The notes: generated from the letters alone by a model not told the origin. Numbered from the stretch's first letter, positions 15,209-21,651 are shown. The stretch: DNA of 22,653 bases from JACVRW01 sp035645115 (GCA_035645115.1 DASQNF010000143.1:1-22653), one strand, 5' to 3'. Translations and numbers: made by a program.

Positions 15209-15307
15209 ATGGACACCGACGACGTCGGCGGTCGGGACTTCAAGTTCGGGGCAACCGGGGTGCTCCTGATGGTGGCCATAGCGATCCTGTTCGCGATCTT
15301 CTCCTGA
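15209..15307 (+). CDS. 32-residue single-pass membrane peptide
   Basis: A short ORF of 32 residues beginning MDTDDVGGRDFKFGATGV, with an acidic, soluble start, and ending in a hydrophobic helix of about 15 residues (LLMVAIAILFAIFS) that runs to the C-terminus. It looks like a small tail-anchored or single-pass inner-membrane protein. GGAAGGAG sits 6 nt upstream and a TACGCT box further 5'. It lies between the divergent two-TM protein and the downstream PPOX gene, which has its own leaderless box. No family is recognised. The strong ribosome site and the charged-then-hydrophobic pattern make chance unlikely. Confidence 0.65.
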   Translation: MDTDDVGGRDFKFGATGVLLMVAIAILFAIFS

Positions 15308-15348
15308 CCCCATTCGCCGGCTCGGCCGGACCGGGCTCCCGGCGCGGC

Positions 15349-15354
15349 TAGGTT
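15349..15354 (+). promoter_or_regulatory. -10 box of the PPOX-family gene (leaderless)
   Basis: TAGGTT matches TANNNT and is followed by exactly 6 nt and GTG 15361, the same geometry as at 6350 and 11935. Confidence 0.5.
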
Positions 15355-15360
15355 GAGGAC

Positions 15361-15831
15361 GTGGCCCGCTGGAGCGAGGTCGAGCGCGAGGCGCCTGAGC
15401 TGGCCGCCGCGGCCCGCGGCTTCCTCGATGCGTTCGTCCACAAGACCCTCGCCACGCTGCGCCGCGACGGCTCGCCGCGGATCAGCGGAAGCGAGGTCAA
15501 CTTCTCCGAGGGCGAGTTGTGGCTCGGCAGCATGTGGCGCTCCCTCAAGGCGCTCGACCTCCGGCGCGACCCGCGCTTCGCACTGCACAGCGGGTCCGCC
15601 AGCCCGCCGGACTGGACGGGCGACGCCAAGCTCGCGGGCCGCGTCGAGGAGATCACCGACCCCGCGCGAGTGGCCGAGATCAACGGCGCCGATGCGCCGG
15701 GGGGACGGTCGCACCTCTTTCGCGCCGAGATCGCCGAGCTGGTGGTGGTGCGGCTCGGCGAGCCCGCCGACCACATCTTGATCGAGGCCTGGCACGAAGG
15801 TCGCGGCCTCTCCAGGCGCGAGCGCCGCTGA
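15361..15831 (+). CDS. Pyridoxamine 5'-phosphate oxidase family (split beta-barrel flavin/F420-binding) protein
   Basis: A 156-residue soluble protein. The segment KTLATLRRDGSPRISGSEVNF is the first strand pair of the PPOX-like split barrel. GELWLGSMWRSLKALDLRRDP is the usual cofactor-contacting strand and helix, followed by RFALHSG, the KLAGRVEEITDP strand and HLFRAEIAELVVVRLG. Family members bind FMN, F420 or haem and act as oxidoreductases, often of unknown substrate; actinobacterial members frequently use F420. The cofactor cannot be fixed from this sequence. The GTG start is supported by a TAGGTT box 6 nt upstream. The gene is convergent with the LysE gene, with a strong hairpin between them. 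Confidence 0.85.
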   Translation: MARWSEVEREAPELAAAARGFLDAFVHKTLATLRRDGSPRISGSEVNFSEGELWLGSMWRSLKALDLRRDPRFALHSGSASPPDWTGDAKLAGRVEEITDPARVAEINGADAPGGRSHLFRAEIAELVVVRLGEPADHILIEAWHEGRGLSRRERR

Positions 15832-15847
15832 GCGGCCGTCGCTTGCT

Positions 15848-15871
15848 CGCGCCGGGCGAGACCCCGGCGCG
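15848..15871. terminator. Strong hairpin between convergent PPOX and lysE genes
   Basis: A perfect 9-bp stem (CGCGCCGGG at 15848-15856 and CCCGGCGCG at 15863-15871) with loop CGAGAC ends one base before the lysE stop. It is the most stable inverted repeat I noticed between genes. It has no T-tract, as is common in high-GC actinobacteria, and probably serves both converging genes. Confidence 0.6.
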
Positions 15872-15872
15872 C

Positions 15873-16463
15873 TCACCGATCGGCGAGCGCGAGCCGCCCG
15901 GCGAGGGCGAGGAAGGCGGCGCCGAACACGCGGCGCATCCAGGTCACGACTCGCGGACGGGAGATCACGTGGTTCCGGACCGCGGCCGCGAACACGCCGT
16001 AGACGGCGAAGACGGCAAACGTGACGAGCATGAAGACCGCGCTCAGGCCCACCATGCGCAGCGACGCATTCGGCTCGGCGCTGCTCACGAACTGCGGGAG
16101 GAACGCGAAGAAGAAGAGCGTCAGCTTCGGGTTGAGCACATTGATCAGGACGCCCGAGACGATCACCTTCGTCGCCGGCAGCGGGGCCGCCTCCTCGACG
16201 GTGAGCGTGCTCTTGTCCCTGAGGGTGCTCCACGCCATGAACAGCAGGTACGCCACCCCCATGTACTTCAAGACCTGGAACGCGAGTGCGCTCGTGTGCA
16301 GGAGCGCGGCAAGGCCGGTGATCGCGGCCAGCATGTGCGGGACCACGCCCAGCGTGCAGCCGAACGCGGCGATCACGCTCGCGCGGGCGCCGCGCGCCAA
16401 GCCGGCCGCGAGCGTGTAGAGGACGCCGGTTCCGGGGGTGGCCACGACGATCAGCGTCGTCAA
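15873..16463 (-). CDS. LysE/RhtB-family amino acid exporter
   Basis: A translocator of about 196 residues with some five to six membrane helices. It carries the family motif ATPGTGVLYTLAAGLARG near the N-terminus, ITGLAALLHTSALAFQVLKY, then YMGVAYLLFMAW, and FLINVLNPK-like NVLNPKLTLFFFAFLPQF, all characteristic of LysE/RhtB exporters of amino acids or related metabolites. Substrate unknown. The start is problematic. The nearest usable codon is TTG at 16461-16463, giving only 8 residues before TPG. The family N-terminus seems to extend upstream through TTEFLL to a TTC codon at 16479-16481, which sits 7 nt after an AGGGAG Shine-Dalgarno. It is divergent from the DUF1801 gene. Confidence 0.85.
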   Translation of the reverse strand: MTTLIVVATPGTGVLYTLAAGLARGARASVIAAFGCTLGVVPHMLAAITGLAALLHTSALAFQVLKYMGVAYLLFMAWSTLRDKSTLTVEEAAPLPATKVIVSGVLINVLNPKLTLFFFAFLPQFVSSAEPNASLRMVGLSAVFMLVTFAVFAVYGVFAAAVRNHVISRPRVVTWMRRVFGAAFLALAGRLALADR

Positions 16464-16488
16464 CAGGAACTCGGTGGTGAAGGCGGTT

Positions 16489-16494
16489 CTCCCT
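16489..16494 (-). promoter_or_regulatory. Shine-Dalgarno upstream of lysE
   Basis: The minus strand reads AGGGAG, 7 nt before a TTC codon (16481-16479) where the family N-terminus would begin and 25 nt before the TTG at 16463. It suits a start at the TTC position, which is not a known start codon, so either the base calls or the start need checking. Confidence 0.4.
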
Positions 16495-16528
16495 GGGCGG
16501 GGGGTGGACGGCGGGCTGAGGGGCGGCC

Positions 16529-16534
16529 AGGATA
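16529..16534 (-). promoter_or_regulatory. -10 box of lysE
   Basis: The minus strand reads TATCCT, a good TANNNT match, 34 nt upstream of the Shine-Dalgarno at 16494-16489. It lies between the divergent lysE and DUF1801 genes. Confidence 0.35.
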
Positions 16535-16559
16535 TCGCTCCGCTCCACCACCGAGCCAG

Positions 16560-16568
16560 GGAGGAGGT
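16560..16568 (+). promoter_or_regulatory. Strong Shine-Dalgarno of the DUF1801 gene
   Basis: GGAGGAGGT lies 6 nt before ATG 16575. It fixes the start within a frame that stays open far upstream. Confidence 0.7.
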
Positions 16569-16574
16569 CTAGCC

Positions 16575-16970
16575 ATGGCCTACGAGAAGGACCCCCGCGT
16601 CGACGCCTACATCGACGGCCTGCCCGACTGGCAGCAGGCGGTCTGCCAGGAGGTGCGCGAGCTCGTCCACGCGGCTGACCCCGAGGTGAGCGAGACGATC
16701 AAGAGGAGGGTTCAGCCCTACTTCGTGCTCGACGGGAACGTCTGCGCGCTGCTGGCGGCCAAGGACCACGTCAACGTGTTCCTCTACGACGGCGCGATGG
16801 TCCCCGACCCCGAGGGCATCGTCACGGGAGGTCACGAGAACAAGACAGCCCGCACGGTCGCGATCCGAGAGGGCGAGACGGTCAACGGCCGGGCCCTGCA
16901 AAGGATCTTCGAGCAGATCATCGCCAACAACAGGGCGGGCGGATGGCGCAAGCTCAAAGGGCAGGGCTGA
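16575..16970 (+). CDS. DUF1801 domain-containing protein
   Basis: A 131-residue soluble protein with the DUF1801 pattern. It has DPRVDAYIDGLPDWQQAVCQ at the start, VRELVHAADPEVSETIKRR, then PYFVLDGNVCALLAAKDHVN, VFLYDGAMVPDPEGI and a C-terminal AREGETVNGRAL-like VAIREGETVNGRAL. DUF1801 folds as a small alpha/beta domain of unconfirmed function; some relatives are annotated YdhG or Fe-S related. The ATG is preceded by GGAGGAGGT at ideal spacing. It is divergent from lysE and followed by a hairpin beginning in its stop codon region. Confidence 0.88.
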   Translation: MAYEKDPRVDAYIDGLPDWQQAVCQEVRELVHAADPEVSETIKRRVQPYFVLDGNVCALLAAKDHVNVFLYDGAMVPDPEGIVTGGHENKTARTVAIREGETVNGRALQRIFEQIIANNRAGGWRKLKGQG

Positions 16971-16981
16971 GGCGCTCAGCC
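16965..16981 (+). terminator. Hairpin at the end of the DUF1801 gene
   Basis: A perfect 7-bp stem (GGCTGAG at 16965-16971, CTCAGCC at 16975-16981) with a 3-nt loop spans the stop codon. It lies between this gene and the convergent histidine kinase gene (stop at 17026). It is a probable terminator without a T-tract. Confidence 0.5.
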
Positions 16982-17025
16982 GGCTGCGCAGGCGTCGACG
17001 AGGCGCGCCGCGCCCCTCGCGCCGG

Positions 17026-19158
17026 CTAAGCGGCGCCCACTGGAGCGCCGCCGCCGTTGCCGGCGCCGCCGTTGCCTGGCGAGCCCATCGACCGCCCGAT
17101 CGCCTCGCTGAGCGCCGCCGCGTCGATCGGCTTGGCCACGTAGTCGTCCATCCCGGCTGCCAGGCACCTCTCGCGGTCGCCCTTCTTGGCGCTGGCCGTC
17201 ATGGCGATGATCGGGACGTGGCTGCCCGCACATTCGAGCCGGCGGATCTCGGCGGTGGTCTCGTAGCCGTCGAGCTCCGGCATGTGGCAGTCCATGAAGA
17301 CCGCCGCGTAGCGAGAGCCCCTGGACATCTCGAGGGCGAGTCGCCCGTTCTCGGCCACGTCAACCTGGAAGCCGTGCTTCTCCAGCAGCCTGACGGCCAC
17401 CAGCTGGTTGATCGGGTTGTCCTCCACCAGCAGCACCAGCGTGTCCCCGCCGTTGTGAGCGTGGGCAGGCGCCACGGTGGCGGCGCGCTCGGCGCGGTCG
17501 CCCGCGCGCCGGAGTTGAAGCAGCTCCGCGATCTCGTCGCGCAGCCTTGCCTGCTTGACCGGCTTGGCCACGAACCCGTTCACGCCGACGTTTCCGCCGG
17601 CCTCGCGCTCGCCGATCGCCGAGGTCAACAGGATGATCGGCGTGCGGTGCTCGAGCGCGTACGCGCGAACCAGCGCGGTGAGCTCCACGCCGCTCATCCC
17701 AGGCATCCCCGCGTCCACCAGCGCGATGTCGTAGGGCGCCCCGGACGCGTCGGCGGCGCCCAGCATGGCGAGGGCCGCGTCCCCGTCCGCCGCGGTCTCA
17801 CATGCCATTCCCCAGCCGACCAGCCGCTGCTCGAGCAGGGTCCGGCTGGTCGCGTTGTCATCCACCACGAGCGCGAGCGTGCCGGTGAACCCGGGCGGAG
17901 CGGGAACGCTGGGTTGCGGATCGCCCACCGCCTCGAGCGGCACCGTGAACCAGAACGTGCTCGCTTCGCCTTCCACGCTCTCCACGCCGATGGCGCCGCC
18001 CATCAGCTCGACCAGCTGCCTGGAGATGGTCAGGCCGAGGCCGGTGCCGCCGTACTCGCGCGTGGTCGAGCCGTCCCCCTGGGAGAAGGACTCGAAGATC
18101 AGCTCCAGCGAGGCGGCCGGGACGCCGATGCCGGTGTCGGTGACCTCGAAGCGGACGCTCGGGCTCTCGAGATCGGGGCTCGTCACTCGTGCGCGGACCT
18201 CGCCGGCGGCCGTGAACTTCACCGCGTTGGACATAAGGTTGATGAGAACCTGGCGGATACGGGTGCAGTCGCCCATCACGGTCACCGGCACCTCGGCGTG
18301 CACGGAGGACAGCAGCTCCACGCCCTTGGCGTGCGCCGCAACGGCGACGATCGAGCACACCTCCTCGACGACCTCCAACAGCTCGAACGGCGCCTCGTCG
18401 AGCTCGAACTTGCCGGCCTCGATCTTCGAGAAGTCGAGGATCTCGTCGATGACCGCCACCAGCGCGTCGCCCGACGCGGTCACGGCGTCCACGTACTCGC
18501 GTTGCTCGAGGGTCAGGACCGTGTCGGACAGCAGCCCGCTCATGCCCATCACGCCGTTCAGCGGGGTGCGTATCTCGTGGCTCATGTTCGCCACGAACTC
18601 GGACTTCATCCGCGAGGCCTCCACCGCCTTGTCGTGCGCACGCGCCAGGCTCTCCTGGGCGCGCTTGTCCTCGGTGAGATCGGCGAACGAGAGGCACACC
18701 ACTCGCTCGTCCTCCACGACGACGCTCCACGCGCCTACCCGGACCGGGATCGTTTCGTCGTCCCGGCCGACCAGCTCGATCTCGATCGTGCCGCCCGTGG
18801 CGCTCAGGGACGCGAGCGCCGCATGGTGGCCGGCTGCGACGCGCGCAGCCAACGGCGCTGCGACGATGTCGGAGACGTTCAGCGAGAGGATGTCTGCGAG
18901 GCGGTGGTTGGCGTAAAGGACCATCCCGCCATCGGACACCGTCGCCGCTCCATCGCGCATGTTCTCCACGAACATTCGGTACGGGCGGTCGGCGCTCGAA
19001 AGGGTGAACACCTGCTCGCCCGGTGAGCCGTCGGCCACCACCAGGGCGTCGACCTCGCCGTTGCGGATCGCGCGCAGCGTCTCGACGGCCTCCGCCAGCT
19101 GGGTCTCGAGCTCGCCGGCGCGGTCAGGGCCCTGCTGCTCGCGCTCCACTGGGCTCAC
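17026..19158 (-). CDS. Soluble hybrid histidine kinase (PAS-HisKA-HATPase-REC-REC), Kai-operon output kinase
   Basis: A 710-residue cytoplasmic sensor kinase with no membrane helix. Order: N-terminal helix (about 12-35) leading to RAIRNGEVDALVV; PAS domain about 55-165; HisKA with phosphoacceptor His194 in FVANMSHEIRTPLNG; HATPase_c with N-box Asn311, DTGIG 341-345 and GGTGLGL 370-376; REC1 about 428-550 with Asp482 (LVDAGMPGMSG) and Lys532 (VAKP); REC2 about 574-692 with Asp623 (FMDCHMPELDG) and VAKP again. There is no HPt domain and no DNA-binding output, so phosphate must go to a separate HPt or regulator not in this window. The GTG start overlaps the TGA of the upstream kaiB-like gene (GTGA, 19155-19158), so it is translated with the Kai genes. 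By analogy with SasA and KaiC-linked kinases it probably reads the KaiC/KaiB state. The tail 691-710 is Gly-rich. Confidence 0.93.
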   Translation of the reverse strand: MSPVEREQQGPDRAGELETQLAEAVETLRAIRNGEVDALVVADGSPGEQVFTLSSADRPYRMFVENMRDGAATVSDGGMVLYANHRLADILSLNVSDIVAAPLAARVAAGHHAALASLSATGGTIEIELVGRDDETIPVRVGAWSVVVEDERVVCLSFADLTEDKRAQESLARAHDKAVEASRMKSEFVANMSHEIRTPLNGVMGMSGLLSDTVLTLEQREYVDAVTASGDALVAVIDEILDFSKIEAGKFELDEAPFELLEVVEEVCSIVAVAAHAKGVELLSSVHAEVPVTVMGDCTRIRQVLINLMSNAVKFTAAGEVRARVTSPDLESPSVRFEVTDTGIGVPAASLELIFESFSQGDGSTTREYGGTGLGLTISRQLVELMGGAIGVESVEGEASTFWFTVPLEAVGDPQPSVPAPPGFTGTLALVVDDNATSRTLLEQRLVGWGMACETAADGDAALAMLGAADASGAPYDIALVDAGMPGMSGVELTALVRAYALEHRTPIILLTSAIGEREAGGNVGVNGFVAKPVKQARLRDEIAELLQLRRAGDRAERAATVAPAHAHNGGDTLVLLVEDNPINQLVAVRLLEKHGFQVDVAENGRLALEMSRGSRYAAVFMDCHMPELDGYETTAEIRRLECAGSHVPIIAMTASAKKGDRERCLAAGMDDYVAKPIDAAALSEAIGRSMGSPGNGGAGNGGGAPVGAA

Positions 19159-19523
19159 ACCCCGGGCGCCTCGCTGGGCGAGTCGACGACCAGCACGTCG
19201 AGGGCGAGCAGGACCCGATCGCCGTCGGACAGGTCGCCCACGACCATGCGCTCGGGTCCCGGCCGGCCCTTCAGCAGCGTCGGCGTGGCCAGCACTCGGC
19301 TGCCGCGAGCCAGCTCCGGGTCTTGGTTCACGTCCACGATGGTCAGGTCGTAGCGGCCGGGCAGATGGGTTTCAAACAGCTCACGGGCGTTGGTTATGGC
19401 TCGGGCCGACGAGCTCGAAGCCCCGCTGACGAACAGGGTGAGCTCATAGCGCGCTTCCTTGAGCGTGCGGAGCGCCGCTTCGAGGCGCTCGAGGGCGGAA
19501 CCGGGCGGCGCGGCGTTACCCAT
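19155..19523 (-). CDS. KaiB-like protein (second, divergent paralogue)
   Basis: A 122-residue protein with a thioredoxin-like KaiB domain at about 26-113 behind a helical N-terminal extension (ALERLEAALRTLKEARYE). Visible KaiB features are YELTLFVSGASSSSARAITN, DLTIVDVNQDPELARGS, the cis-Pro segment LATPTLLKG, and MVVGDLSDGDRVLLALDVL, which keeps the Gly-Asp of the fold-switching region. Family role: KaiB binds the KaiC CI ring after switching from its ground-state fold to a thioredoxin-like fold. Its start ATG (19521-19523) overlaps the end of the first kaiB, and its stop overlaps the kinase start. It differs strongly from the first KaiB and may bind the kinase or compete for KaiC; that is inference. 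Confidence 0.9.
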   Translation of the reverse strand: MGNAAPPGSALERLEAALRTLKEARYELTLFVSGASSSSARAITNARELFETHLPGRYDLTIVDVNQDPELARGSRVLATPTLLKGRPGPERMVVGDLSDGDRVLLALDVLVVDSPSEAPGV

Positions 19524-19854
19524 TGTCGGCCCCCACCCGAAGACCCACGAGCACGTTCTCGGAGTCCGACAGGTCCCCGATCACGCGGCGGACCGGCTTC
19601 GGGAGCCGGCGCACCAGCGTCGGGATTGCGATGATCTCGTCCTGCTTGGCGCGATGCGGCTCCGCGACCAGGTCGATGACCTCGATCTCGTAGCGCCTGT
19701 GAAGGTGCTCCTCGCACATGCGCTGGAGGTTGACCAGCGCTTTCATCGACTTTGGCGAGGCCTCCGCAACGTAGAGCCGCAGATGGATGAACTCCTCGTC
19801 CGCGACGATGTCGGCGGGCTCCGCGGACTCGGCGGGCGGCGTCCCGGGGGTCAT
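19516..19854 (-). CDS. kaiB: KaiB (first, canonical-like paralogue)
   Basis: A 112-residue protein with a disordered start of about 20 residues, then a KaiB domain close to the cyanobacterial form: FIHLRLYVAEASPKSMKAL, LQRMCEEHLHRRYEIEVIDL, HRAKQDEIIAIPTLVRRL and KPVRRVIGDLSDSENVLVGL. The RR-IGDLS segment matches the fold-switch and KaiC-contact region. Family role: it inhibits or resets KaiC and displaces output kinases on the CI ring. The start ATG overlaps the kaiC TGA as ATGA (19851-19854), and the stop lies within the next kaiB-like gene (8-nt overlap), so expression is stoichiometrically linked. No kaiA is visible in the window. Confidence 0.95.
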   Translation of the reverse strand: MTPGTPPAESAEPADIVADEEFIHLRLYVAEASPKSMKALVNLQRMCEEHLHRRYEIEVIDLVAEPHRAKQDEIIAIPTLVRRLPKPVRRVIGDLSDSENVLVGLRVGADNG

Positions 19855-21416
19855 CGGCCACCCGCTACCGGAGCGTCGGCCACGGGGGAGACGTCGAGCG
19901 AGAACGCGTGCCCGCGTCCCTCCTCGAGGTCCTGAGCCAGCCGGGCCGAGCCCGTGAGCACCTCTCCGAGTCTGTGGACGTCTGCTATCTCGATTCCGCG
20001 CTCGGTGAGCAGGAACTCGCGGATCTGGTTGGAGTGCGCCATGCCGCGCGCCTTCAGCACCGAGATCGATCGGTTGCGCTCCCCGTTGCTCTCCTTGGTC
20101 ACCACCAGGAGCCAGACGTCGATCAGGGCGGCGATCTGATGGTTCGCCTCCTCGAGCTGGAGGTCCTGGTCCAGGCTCGTGAAGAGCGCGGTCGCGCCCC
20201 TGATCTTCAGGAAGTCCACCTGGCGGGTGAGCATGGCGGACACGTCGCGGCTCGCGCCCGCCGTCAACAGGTCCGAAATCGGGTCCACCACCACCACGGA
20301 CGGCTCGAGCTCGGTGACCAGGTCCTGCATCGAGGAGAGGTGAGCCTCGAGGCCCAGCAGGCTGGGGCGCACGCACTTGAAGTGCAGGATGCCCTCGGCG
20401 ACCCACTGGCCGAGGTCCATGCCCACTGACCCCATGTTGCGGATGATCTGCGCCTCGGACTCCTCGAAGGCGAAGTAGAGCGCTCGCTCGCCGCGCCGGC
20501 AGGCGGCGTCGCAGAACTGGGCGGCGATCGTGGACTTGCCCGTGCCGGCGGTCCCGCTTACGAGGATGGAGCTTCCCCTCAGCACGCCGGTTCCGCCGAG
20601 CATCTCGTCGAGCCTGTCCACTCCCATGGAGAGGGTCTCGCCCGAGGCGTCGTGCTCCAGGCCGAGCGAGGTGATCGGGACCACCGACACACCCGTCTTG
20701 CCGATCAGGAACGGATACTCGTTGGTGCCGTGCATTGAGCCGCGGTACTTGAGCACTCGCAGCCGGCGGGTGGAGGTCTCCTGGTCGACGCGGTGATCGA
20801 GGACGATTACGCAGTCGGACACGTACTCCTCGATGCCATGGCGGGTCAGCGTCCCCTCGCCCCGTTCTCCGGTGATGATCGCGGTCACCCCGCGATCCTT
20901 GAGCCAGCGGAAGAGCCGGCGCAGCTCCGAGCGCAGCGTCTGGCTGTCCTGGAAGGCGCCGAAGAGGTTCTCGATCGTGTCGATCACGATGCGCTTGGCG
21001 CCGACCTCGTCGATCGAGGCCCCGAGGCGGATGAACAGCCCCCCGAGGTCCCAAGCGCCCGACTGCTCGATCTCGCTGGGCTCGATCTCGACATGGTCGA
21101 GCGCGAGCCTGCCCTCGGCCTCGAGCTTGGCCAGGTCGAAGCCGAGCGAGGCCACGTTGGCGATCAGGTCCGCACGGGTCTCCTCGAACGCGAGGAACAC
21201 TCCGTTCTCGCCGTACTCGGTGATGCCGCGCACGAGGAACTCGAGCGAGAGAAGGGTCTTGCCGCACCCCGCGGGACCGCAGACGAGCGTGGGACGCCCG
21301 CGCGGCAGGCCACCTTCGGTCACCTCGTCGAGACCGAGGATCCCCGACGGGGACTTCTTGAGCGGGCGCAGGTCACCCAGCGGGAGCGCCTCCGCCTGCT
21401 GAATGGTGTCCTTCAT
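19851..21416 (-). CDS. kaiC: KaiC double-domain ATPase lacking canonical phosphosites
   Basis: A 521-residue RecA-like double ATPase. CI domain: Walker A GPAGCGKT (47-54), catalytic Glu pair E78-E79 in FEET, Walker B RIVIDTIEN (Asp146). CII domain: Walker A GTAGTGKS (288-295), Glu pair E318-E319 in FEES, Walker B VVVVDPISD (Asp378). It is close in length to S. elongatus KaiC (519), so both domains are complete. The segment matching cyanobacterial SHISTITD reads HQIAALID, so the Ser431/Thr432 positions are Ala429/Ala430 (codons at 20127-20132). Autophosphorylation at the known sites is therefore impossible, while ATPase-driven hexamer switching could remain. RG-AHSNQIREF near 458-468 keeps the usual CII end. 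ATG 21414-21416 has AAGGAG 5 nt upstream. It is first in the kaiC-kaiB-kaiB-kinase operon. Confidence 0.96.
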   Translation of the reverse strand: MKDTIQQAEALPLGDLRPLKKSPSGILGLDEVTEGGLPRGRPTLVCGPAGCGKTLLSLEFLVRGITEYGENGVFLAFEETRADLIANVASLGFDLAKLEAEGRLALDHVEIEPSEIEQSGAWDLGGLFIRLGASIDEVGAKRIVIDTIENLFGAFQDSQTLRSELRRLFRWLKDRGVTAIITGERGEGTLTRHGIEEYVSDCVIVLDHRVDQETSTRRLRVLKYRGSMHGTNEYPFLIGKTGVSVVPITSLGLEHDASGETLSMGVDRLDEMLGGTGVLRGSSILVSGTAGTGKSTIAAQFCDAACRRGERALYFAFEESEAQIIRNMGSVGMDLGQWVAEGILHFKCVRPSLLGLEAHLSSMQDLVTELEPSVVVVDPISDLLTAGASRDVSAMLTRQVDFLKIRGATALFTSLDQDLQLEEANHQIAALIDVWLLVVTKESNGERNRSISVLKARGMAHSNQIREFLLTERGIEIADVHRLGEVLTGSARLAQDLEEGRGHAFSLDVSPVADAPVAGGR

Positions 21417-21420
21417 CGGT

Positions 21421-21443
21421 GCTCCTTTCCGCCTGATGGCGGA
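21421..21443 (-). promoter_or_regulatory. kaiC leader: hairpin abutting the Shine-Dalgarno
   Basis: On the minus strand TCCGCC (21443-21438), loop ATCA and GGCGGA (21433-21428) form a perfect 6-bp stem whose last base starts the Shine-Dalgarno AAGGAG (to 21422), 5 nt before the kaiC ATG. Pairing could modulate access of the ribosome. Regulatory function is inferred. Confidence 0.45.
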
Positions 21444-21651
21444 GTTTGGGATGCCCTCTTGAGGGTGGGCCCGCAGTCCGGCTGGGCGGCTCGACCGGCC
21501 GACGCGTCGAAATCGGGGCACTTCTCGTAATCGGACGGTGGGCGGGTGAACTTGAGGCCTTTGCAGGGTCGCGCAGGCCCCCCGCGGTTTCGTCCCTGCC
21601 GGGGCCCGCGGGCCGGGGGCCCTGATCGAGCTCGGAACGCGCGCCCCGCTG

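Noticed and set aside
17218..19026. 602-codon plus-strand frame antisense to the histidine kinase
   Set aside because: Shadow frame; the kinase domains on the other strand are unambiguous.
21603..21614. Perfect palindrome GGCCCGCGGGCC as an operator
   Set aside because: Palindromes of G and C arise readily in this composition and it is not placed at a promoter element; kept only as a weak note.
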